Assembly: GCA_030044035.1 (NCBI GenBank)
Contig: JASHWN010000293.1
Location: forward strand, 1-5,651
DNA length: 5,651 nt
From: Xanthobacteraceae bacterium
Lineage (GTDB): Bacteria; Pseudomonadota; Alphaproteobacteria; Rhizobiales; Xanthobacteraceae
Reading direction: 5' to 3'
Part shown: one piece after another, positions 1-5,028 of the stretch
Position numbering within the stretch: position 1 is the first letter of the stretch
Layout: every line of letters starts with the position of its first letter
Program-made: the position numbers and the translations under genes
The notes under the pieces: model-generated
The model's input: only the letters and a program-made list of their open reading frames with translations
Told to the model about the DNA's origin: nothing
Database searches by the model: none

Positions 1-2536
1 CGCCCGCATCCAGGCGCAGGTTCGGAGCGAGTCGCCAGCCCAGATAGGCGCCGGTGGTCCAGCCGTCGCCCTTGAGCACGCCGTTGAACGCCTGCGAAGT
101 GTAGTCGAAATGCTCATAGCCGCCGAGCACGCCGACCAGGAAGTCCGGCGTGATCTTGTGCGTGAGCCCGACAATGGCGTTCACCTGCACACCCTTAAGG
201 TCGGCGCCGAACGTGTTGCGGCTGAAATCGGCGCCGCGCACGTCGATCCAGGCGAGCCAGTCGCGTGGCGCTGCGACAAGCGGCGGCGCCTTGGTCGCCA
301 GACCGTCCTCGCTTGCGTAACCCAACGCGGAGAAACCATCCGCCACACGTTTGCTGTTGCCATCGGGCGACGCGAGAAAGCTGTTGAGACTGTCCCGCTG
401 CAAAGCGGGCGTATCGGAAACCACGAATTCGAGTGCCTTGACCGGATCGACAAGGCCAGCTCCGAATTGCGGATTGATGCCTTGGGATCCGAGGTGCTTG
501 GCCGTCGTCACCAGGATTGCGCGAATTTCCTCCGGCTTGAGCGATGGCTTGTGGGCGATCAGCAATGCGGCAACGCCGCTCACATTGGCGGTCGCGACCG
601 AGGTGCCGGTTGTGACCTGCACGCCGCCGTCGGGCGCCGGCACCAAAATCTCGACGCCCGGGGCCGCGACGGTGACGTATTTGCCCTGGTTGGCGCCCTT
701 GAAAAGTTGATCGTTTTCGTCGGTTGCAGTGACGGCCATGACGTTTGGATCGGCGCCGGGATAAAGCGGGGCCGATTTCGGACCGGCGTTGCCGGCGGCG
801 GCGATCAGCAGAACCCCTTTCTCGCGGGCAATCTGCAGCGCCTGTGACAGGGCCGGATCCGGCGGCCCGGCGAAGCTCATGTTGACGATCCTGGCGCCGT
901 GCGCCATCGCGTAATCGAGTCCCTGAATGATTTTGATCGTGCTCGATTTCGGCTGACCGGCACCGCCGAAGGCGCAGATCGCGATGATGTTGGCACGCGG
1001 GGCGACGCCCAGCAGCTGGCCGTGGGACGCGATCGCGCCGGCCATGCCGGTGCCGTGAGCATCCGGCGACGTCGCGCCGCAGCCGGCGTCGTAGCGGTCG
1101 CTGACCGTGCCGGCGAGATCGGGTTGTTTGGTGTCGATCTCCGAATCGATCACCGCGATGACGGCTTTATCGCCCCTGGTGATCTGGTGCGCTTGTAGAA
1201 GACGGAGCTTGCGCACGATGTATTGCGCTGAATCGCCCGCGTTGGCGTCAGGACCGTTTTGATCCTGAGTGAGACCGTAAGTGTAATTTGGCTGCACCGC
1301 GGCATTGACTTGGGCGTGCACGTCGCGAATGACATCGCGCACCGATCGCCCATTGCTGATGTGAAACACGTAAACTGTTCGGCCCAGCATGCCGATGGTT
1401 TGCTGTGCCACGACGCTAAGGCCGAGACGCTGGGCGGCATCGGCAATCTGCTGCGCCGGCGTTCCGGAGGGGAACTGCAAGACCACTTCATCGGGCGCAA
1501 ACCGCGTTTCGCCAGCTGGCGGCATGCCGGAACCAGGCGGCAGCGGTATGACCGGCATGTCAATCAGACGCGTGCCCGGCGGCGCGCCATTGCCGCCCTG
1601 CCGTCCGTTGGCAAGACTGCCGGGGCCGTTTTCGCCCCGCCTCGTGCTGATGACGGTGCGGCTGCCCGCGCCAGCCCCGCCTCGGCCAGTGCTGATGCTA
1701 CCGATGGATGGCGAGGGTGCAGGCGGCTGACCGAGAGGGATTTGGACGGTGAAGCCGCCGCCATTGGGCGTGACGGCCTGCGGATTGTCGTTGAAGCCGG
1801 CATCGATCGCACCGTCGATCGCGCCGCCAATCGCCTGCCCGGATATCTGCGCGATGACCGGCATCGTTGAGACCTGCATCGCGCGCAACTTGATGCTGTC
1901 GCTCGGCACCCCGACGGTCTGTATCAACACCGCCGACGTGCTGGCGGCATTATTGGTGTCGCCGTTATATCGTGCCGTGATCGAATGGCTGCCCACTGTT
2001 AGCGAAGAAGTTGTGAGGGTCGTCGTACCGCCTACCAGTGTTGCCGTGCCGATCTGTGTGCCGCCGTCGAAGAACGTTACCGTGCCGCTCGGCGCAGCTC
2101 CGGTTACGTGCGCTGTGAACGTCACCGGTTGCCCAGTGTTCGACGGATTTTGCGAGGACGAGAGCGCTGTCGTACTGCTCACCAGCGTGTAGGTGAACCG
2201 ATCGGCGGCACTTGGAGCGCTGGTGCCGCCCCCTGCGGTTACCGTTATGTCTACGGTGCCAGTTCCAGACGGCGAGGTCGCAGTGATTTGGTTCGCGGCG
2301 CCATTGACGGTAAACGCGCCGGCTGGGTTGCCGCCGAAATTGACTGCACTCACGACGAAAAAGTTGGCGCCGCTGATAATTACGGTGGTTCCTCCCGTGA
2401 CCGGCCCGGAATTTGGATTGACATTGGTGACCGTCGGCGTGCCGAACTGCGCCTGTGCATTGCCGGTGAGGCCGAGTGTGCACACCAGCACGACGAAAAT
2501 GGCACCTGCTAACGAAAGACAGGCGCGACCCAGCAT
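1..2536 (-). CDS. Subtilase (S8) autotransporter with IPT/TIG and Ig-like domains, C-terminus cut by window edge
   Basis: Predicted secreted serine protease anchored in or released through the outer membrane by its own C-terminal beta-barrel. The frame is open for 845 codons and leaves the window without a stop. Seen from ATG 2536: signal peptide at residues 1-29 (hydrophobic core, cleavage after NAQA); IPT/TIG-type domain about 31-117; bacterial Ig-like domain about 120-208 (VTFTAHVTG, GTVTFFDGG, ITARYNGD); Gly/Pro-rich linker about 209-342; subtilase prodomain-like segment about 346-422; S8 catalytic domain about 450-705. The triad is Asp464 (VIDSEID), His494 (AHGTGMAG) and Ser646 (GTSVATA), with oxyanion Asn583 (AAAGNAG). 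The barrel starts near residue 759 (DWLAWIDVRG, GGYEHFDY, GAYLGWRLAPNLRLDAG). About 90 barrel residues are visible; the family usually has about 260-280, so roughly 180 lie outside. Start choice: ATG 2536 lacks a clear Shine-Dalgarno. An in-frame TTG at 2563 has GGAG five bases upstream and adds nine residues with a basic n-region, so it is a real alternative. The substrate is unknown. Confidence 0.9.
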   Translation of the reverse strand, partial: MLGRACLSLAGAIFVVLVCTLGLTGNAQAQFGTPTVTNVNPNSGPVTGGTTVIISGANFFVVSAVNFGGNPAGAFTVNGAANQITATSPSGTGTVDITVTAGGGTSAPSAADRFTYTLVSSTTALSSSQNPSNTGQPVTFTAHVTGAAPSGTVTFFDGGTQIGTATLVGGTTTLTTSSLTVGSHSITARYNGDTNNAASTSAVLIQTVGVPSDSIKLRAMQVSTMPVIAQISGQAIGGAIDGAIDAGFNDNPQAVTPNGGGFTVQIPLGQPPAPSPSIGSISTGRGGAGAGSRTVISTRRGENGPGSLANGRQGGNGAPPGTRLIDMPVIPLPPGSGMPPAGETRFAPDEVVLQFPSGTPAQQIADAAQRLGLSVVAQQTIGMLGRTVYVFHISNGRSVRDVIRDVHAQVNAAVQPNYTYGLTQDQNGPDANAGDSAQYIVRKLRLLQAHQITRGDKAVIAVIDSEIDTKQPDLAGTVSDRYDAGCGATSPDAHGTGMAGAIASHGQLLGVAPRANIIAICAFGGAGQPKSSTIKIIQGLDYAMAHGARIVNMSFAGPPDPALSQALQIAREKGVLLIAAAGNAGPKSAPLYPGADPNVMAVTATDENDQLFKGANQGKYVTVAAPGVEILVPAPDGGVQVTTGTSVATANVSGVAALLIAHKPSLKPEEIRAILVTTAKHLGSQGINPQFGAGLVDPVKALEFVVSDTPALQRDSLNSFLASPDGNSKRVADGFSALGYASEDGLATKAPPLVAAPRDWLAWIDVRGADFSRNTFGADLKGVQVNAIVGLTHKITPDFLVGVLGGYEHFDYTSQAFNGVLKGDGWTTGAYLGWRLAPNLRLDAG

Positions 2537-2568
2537 CCGGATTTTGCCGAGCCCAACCGTCAACGGCG

Positions 2569-2572
2569 CTCC
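2569..2572 (-). promoter_or_regulatory. Possible ribosome binding site (GGAG) for a TTG start at 2563
   Basis: On the minus strand GGAG is followed by five bases and then TTG at 2563-2561, in frame with the autotransporter. ATG 2536 has no comparable purine run at the normal distance. This makes the TTG a serious candidate start, although a TTG codon is used far less often than ATG. Both choices leave an intact signal peptide. Confidence 0.35.
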
Positions 2573-2575
2573 GCA

Positions 2576-2594
2576 CCGTGCTGACAAAGCACGG
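2576..2594 (-). repeat. Hairpin-forming inverted repeat directly upstream of the autotransporter RBS
   Basis: CCGTGCT at 2576-2582 and AGCACGG at 2588-2594 are perfect reverse complements around a five-base loop (2583-2587). In the autotransporter transcript the stem ends three bases before the GGAG at 2572-2569. It could therefore affect ribosome access or leader stability. No T-run follows on the minus strand, so it does not look like an intrinsic terminator. The pairing is seen directly; the function is inferred. Confidence 0.4.
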
Positions 2595-2652
2595 CATGTG
2601 GCTGGCAGTTGAGAAGCCAAAAAGCCCACAGTGGCCCCGCCCCTGAGGTCAC

Positions 2653-2666
2653 GCGTCCGCGGACGC
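2653..2666. repeat. Perfect 14-bp GC palindrome
   Basis: GCGTCCGCGGACGC is its own reverse complement. It is flanked by TGAG at 2644-2647 and CTCA at 2667-2670, which pair as an outer arm if a five-base bulge on the left is allowed. Its location between divergent genes would suit an operator for a dimeric repressor. A palindrome this GC-rich can also arise by chance in such DNA. Confidence 0.35.
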
Positions 2667-2678
2667 CTCAAATTCCCC

Positions 2679-2696
2679 GCGAGGGTACTTCCTCGC
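2679..2696. repeat. Inverted repeat GCGAGG-N6-CCTCGC
   Basis: GCGAGG at 2679-2684 and CCTCGC at 2691-2696 are perfect six-base arms around GTACTT. The repeat lies 12 bases downstream of the 14-bp palindrome in the same intergenic stretch. It could form a short hairpin in the autotransporter leader or serve as a protein-binding site. It has no poly-T tail in either direction. Confidence 0.3.
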
Positions 2697-2755
2697 CCAA
2701 GGCCCGGCGAGAAACGTCCCGAGATTTCGACGGCTATGGAGGCTGAAAATTAATC

Positions 2756-2777
2756 ACCGTGACAATTCCGCCACGGT
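2756..2777. repeat. Inverted repeat ACCGTG-N10-CACGGT, candidate operator
   Basis: ACCGTG at 2756-2761 and CACGGT at 2772-2777 are perfect six-base arms with a ten-base spacer that is AT-richer than its surroundings. The arms are centred 16 bases apart, between one and two helical turns, and the site lies about 90 bases upstream of the Nudix start. It is a plausible binding site for a dimeric regulator of either divergent gene. No regulator is encoded in the window. Confidence 0.3.
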
Positions 2778-2845
2778 CCAAAACGCGTTCAACGCATTTT
2801 TGTGCAATCTCTTTCCCGTCGGCGCAACTTTGCTAAACGATAACC

Positions 2846-2855
2846 GGAAGGAAAG
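2846..2855 (+). promoter_or_regulatory. Purine-rich ribosome binding site of the Nudix gene
   Basis: GGAAGGAAAG is the only Shine-Dalgarno-like run ahead of the Nudix frame and supports ATG 2866 as the start. The spacing is slightly long: ten bases from the end of the run and 13 from its AAGGA core. The TTG at 2800 has no such run in front of it. Confidence 0.5.
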
Positions 2856-2865
2856 ACGGGCCGCG

Positions 2866-3306
2866 ATGTCGGGTAAAACCATTCATGGCGCGGGCGGCAT
2901 AGTGGTGCGCCGCGGCGCGCGACCGCTGATTGCCGTAGTCCAGCGCAGCAAAGACCATCTCTGGGTGTTGCCCCGCGGCAAGCTCAAGCGCAACGAACGC
3001 CCGGGCATCGGAGCCAAGCGCGAGGTTATCGAGGAAACCGGTCATCGCGTGCAGGTGCACGACTATCTCGGCGCCATTGCCTACCAAAGCGGGCAGTTCG
3101 AGAAGGTGGTGCGGTTCTGGCGCATGCAGGCGACGGCGCGGCCAAGTTACCGCGTCACCAAAGATATCGCAGCCGTAAAATGGCTGCCGCTTGCGGCGGC
3201 AATCCGTCGGCTAAGCTATCCGCTGGAAAAGGTCTTCCTGACTGACGTCGGGCGTCAAGTGCTCGCGCGCGGCAGGCGACCCGGGCGAAGCAAAGCTCGC
3301 ACTTAG
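2866..3306 (+). CDS. Nudix hydrolase (MutT-type), 146 aa
   Basis: Predicted cytoplasmic pyrophosphohydrolase that splits a nucleoside diphosphate linked to another group X; its substrate cannot be read from the sequence. The Nudix box is complete and matches the GX5EX7REUXEEXGU pattern at residues 38-60: Gly38, Glu44, then REVIEETGH at 52-60, with Glu53, Glu56 and Glu57 as the expected metal-binding carboxylates. The preceding WVLPRGKL resembles the segment seen in MutT and diadenosine-polyphosphate hydrolase-like members. The N-terminus IHGAGGIVVRR forms the usual first strand of the fold, which supports ATG 2866 over the TTG at 2800. Length is normal for a single-domain Nudix protein. The last 12 or so residues are rich in Arg and Lys. 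It is divergent from the autotransporter and lies 91 bases upstream of the phosphatase on the same strand. Family assignment is firm; specificity is open. Confidence 0.93.
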   Translation: MSGKTIHGAGGIVVRRGARPLIAVVQRSKDHLWVLPRGKLKRNERPGIGAKREVIEETGHRVQVHDYLGAIAYQSGQFEKVVRFWRMQATARPSYRVTKDIAAVKWLPLAAAIRRLSYPLEKVFLTDVGRQVLARGRRPGRSKART

Positions 3307-3321
3307 CCTCGTAGCGAGGCT
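3305..3321 (+). terminator. Small hairpin overlapping the Nudix stop codon, weak terminator candidate
   Basis: AGCCTCG at 3305-3311 pairs perfectly with CGAGGCT at 3315-3321 around a three-base loop. The left arm includes the last two bases of the TAG stop codon. No T-run follows, so it is not a classical intrinsic terminator. It could stabilise the 3' end, or attenuate read-through into the phosphatase gene. Confidence 0.25.
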
Positions 3322-3330
3322 GCCAAGCCG

Positions 3331-3348
3331 CCGTCATATCCCTGTTGA
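3331..3348 (+). promoter_or_regulatory. Weak Pho-box-like direct repeat upstream of the phosphatase
   Basis: CCGTCAT-ATCC-CTGTTGA has the PhoB site layout of two seven-base units separated by four bases. The first unit matches CTGTCAT at six of seven positions; the second matches only at four of seven. A further unit, CTGTCAC, at 3355-3361 matches at six of seven, but its spacing from the others is 13 rather than 11 bases. The position, 50-67 bases upstream of ATG 3398, and the gene function fit phosphate control. The match is too weak to stand alone. Confidence 0.2.
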
Positions 3349-3352
3349 GAAT

Positions 3353-3375
3353 GCCTGTCACAAATTTGCACAGGC
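3353..3375. repeat. Inverted repeat with AT-rich palindromic core just upstream of the phosphatase
   Basis: GCCTGT at 3353-3358 and ACAGGC at 3370-3375 are perfect six-base arms. They enclose the palindrome CAAATTTG at 3361-3368. The site ends 22 bases before ATG 3398, where no clear Shine-Dalgarno sequence is visible. It may be an operator overlapping the promoter or leader of the phosphatase gene. The symmetry is seen directly and the role is inferred. Confidence 0.35.
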
Positions 3376-3397
3376 CTCCCGCAGTCACGCTGGCGTC

Positions 3398-4996
3398 ATG
3401 AGCATAAAAGTCGACCAATCCAGTCTCGAAATCAGTCGCCGGAAGCTGTTGGTCGCCGCCGGCATTGGCGGCGGCGCCGTGTTGGCGCCGAATGTTATCG
3501 GAACTGGAGGAGCCGCGGCCGCATCCGACACTCGCGGAGCGTCGGCACCGACACCGCCGGTTTCCGGACTGCATTTGCAGTTCGGCGCCGACGCATCGTC
3601 GGAAATGGTGGCGTCCTGGCACGCCCTGCAGCCCGTTCGTGGCGCCCGGGTCTTGTTGGGGCGCCTCGACGGCAAGCTCGAGCAAACAGTCAAGGCCAAC
3701 GAGGCGAGTTACACCGACGCCAAATCAGGGCAAGCGGTTTACGCCTATCACGCCAAACTTGGGGCACTGCAGGCCGACACCGCTTATCTGTACGGCGCGC
3801 TGCACGAGGGCGCCGAGCCGGAGTTCGGCACCTTCCGCACCGCCCCACGGGGGCGGGTGCCGTTCACCTTCACCAGCTTCGGCGATCAGGCTACGCCGAC
3901 CGTCGGCAAACGGTTCGTGCCCCCCGCGGGCGTGACACTACCGGCTCCCGTGTTCGTGAATGACAATCTCGGCTCGCCCGCGGCGGGCGACACCACGCTT
4001 GGCGTGGAGCGGCTGCGGCCTTTGTTCCATCTGCTCAACGGCGATCTCTGCTACGCCAATATCGCCGACGACCGGGTGCGCACCTGGTGGGATTTCTGGG
4101 CGAACAACAGCCGCAGCGCGCGCAACCGTCCCTGGATGCCGGCGGCCGGCAACCACGAGAACGAGCTCGGCAATGGGCCGATCGGTTATCAGGCCTACCA
4201 GACCTACTTCTCGCTGCCGCCGGCGGCCGACCAGACCGATCTGACACGCGGGCTTTGGTATGCCTTCACCGTCGGCTCGATGCGGGTGATCAGCATCGCC
4301 AACGACGATGTCGTCTATCAGGACGGCGGCAATTCCTACGTCCGCGGCTATTCCAAGGGCGCGCAAAAGACCTGGCTGGAAAAACAACTGGCTGCCGCCC
4401 GCAGCGATCGCGCTATCGATTGGCTCGTCGTCTGCATGCACCAGGTGGCGATCTCGACGGTCGACAAGTTCAATGGCGCGGACCTCGGCATTCGCCAGGA
4501 ATGGGTCCCGTTGTTCGACAAATACGGCGTCGATCTCGTGGTGTGCGGCCACGAGCATCACTACGAGCGCTCACACCCGCTCCGCGGCTGGCAAGCCAAC
4601 GCCACTTTGACGCCGCTTCCTGCTGCAACCTCGACCGACGTGATCGACACCACGAAGGGCACGGTGCACATGGTCATCGGCGGCGGCGGAACGTCGCTGC
4701 CGTCGAATCAGCTGTTCTTCGATCCGCCGGCGTGCCGCGTCATCACCGCCGTCGGCGCCCCCGATCCGGCTACCGGCAAGCGGCCGCCGATTTACATCAA
4801 AGAGGACGCGCCGTGGTCGGCCGTGCGCAACGCGGCGCATGCTTACGGCTTCGCCGCGTTCGATCTCGATCCGGGATCGCGGCCCGGCGATTTCACCACC
4901 ATCAAGGTCACCTACTACGACGTCGTCGGGTCGGACGGCCGCTTGGCGCCATTCGAAACCTTTACGCTGCGGCGCCCGCGCCGCGACCAAGCGTGA
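3398..4996 (+). CDS. Tat-exported purple acid phosphatase-like metallophosphoesterase, 532 aa
   Basis: Predicted periplasmic or secreted metal-dependent phosphomonoesterase or phosphodiesterase that frees phosphate from organic esters. A twin-arginine signal lies at the N-terminus: SRRKLL with Arg14-Arg15, a hydrophobic stretch at 17-38, and a likely cleavage near AAAA at 39-42. An N-terminal fibronectin-like purple acid phosphatase domain covers about 55-147, the metallophosphoesterase core about 155-392, and a C-terminal purple acid phosphatase segment about 420-525 (GTVHMVIGGGG, YGFAAFDLD). The metal-binding motifs are in the expected order: GDQA (Asp163), GDLCY (Asp216, Tyr219), GNHE (Asn252, His253), CMHQ (His348), GHEHHYERS (His385, His387). 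Tyr219 is the residue that gives purple enzymes their iron charge-transfer colour. Motif I reads GDQA, where GDxG is usual. From memory, the segment about 186-265 resembles the mycobacterial Tat-type purple acid phosphatase Rv2577. ATG 3398 places the Tat signal correctly, but no strong Shine-Dalgarno is seen. Substrate is undetermined. Confidence 0.93.
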   Translation: MSIKVDQSSLEISRRKLLVAAGIGGGAVLAPNVIGTGGAAAASDTRGASAPTPPVSGLHLQFGADASSEMVASWHALQPVRGARVLLGRLDGKLEQTVKANEASYTDAKSGQAVYAYHAKLGALQADTAYLYGALHEGAEPEFGTFRTAPRGRVPFTFTSFGDQATPTVGKRFVPPAGVTLPAPVFVNDNLGSPAAGDTTLGVERLRPLFHLLNGDLCYANIADDRVRTWWDFWANNSRSARNRPWMPAAGNHENELGNGPIGYQAYQTYFSLPPAADQTDLTRGLWYAFTVGSMRVISIANDDVVYQDGGNSYVRGYSKGAQKTWLEKQLAAARSDRAIDWLVVCMHQVAISTVDKFNGADLGIRQEWVPLFDKYGVDLVVCGHEHHYERSHPLRGWQANATLTPLPAATSTDVIDTTKGTVHMVIGGGGTSLPSNQLFFDPPACRVITAVGAPDPATGKRPPIYIKEDAPWSAVRNAAHAYGFAAFDLDPGSRPGDFTTIKVTYYDVVGSDGRLAPFETFTLRRPRRDQA

Positions 4997-5028
4997 GATA
5001 GCCGCGTCACAGTTCCGCACGCCGTCAT

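Larger units (their letters stand above)
2537..2865. promoter_or_regulatory. Divergent intergenic region between the autotransporter and Nudix genes
   Basis: About 300 bases without a convincing gene, lying between two genes that read away from each other, so it should hold both promoters. I see four inverted repeats (2576-2594, 2653-2666, 2679-2696, 2756-2777), listed separately. An AT-richer patch at 2746-2767 is the most promoter-like part. No -35/-10 pair with good spacing could be identified on either strand. The patch read on the minus strand contains TTGTCA at 2767-2762, but nothing resembling -10 follows at 16-18 bases. A plus-strand reading frame from TTG 2800 enters this region, but it is only an upstream extension of the Nudix frame. 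Confidence 0.6.

Noticed and set aside
110..847. Plus-strand open frame of 245 codons
   Set aside because: It is antisense to the autotransporter protease, whose minus-strand frame carries the catalytic serine and the start of the barrel. The plus-strand protein shows no recognisable domain.
1..2536. Autotransporter gene as broken, given several short minus-strand frames
   Set aside because: Reading codons that begin at positions 2536, 2533 and so on gives one uninterrupted frame to position 2. The gene merely lacks its stop because the window ends.
1965..2597. Minus-strand open frame of 210 codons starting at ATG 2597
   Set aside because: It overlaps the IPT and Ig-like part of the autotransporter in another frame. 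Its product is Arg/His-rich with no domain, while the other frame gives a signal peptide and known folds.
2800..2865. Upstream extension of the Nudix gene to a TTG at 2800
   Set aside because: No ribosome binding site precedes it, the added 22 residues do not look like part of the fold, and ATG 2866 has a purine-rich run before it and a typical Nudix N-terminus.
3938..4561. Minus-strand open frame of 207 codons antisense to the phosphatase
   Set aside because: It mirrors the metal-binding core of the phosphatase, and its Val/Ile/Ala-rich product matches no family I know.
4087..5001. Plus-strand open frame of 304 codons
   Set aside because: It is a shifted frame inside the phosphatase gene, very rich in Arg, produced by high third-position GC.
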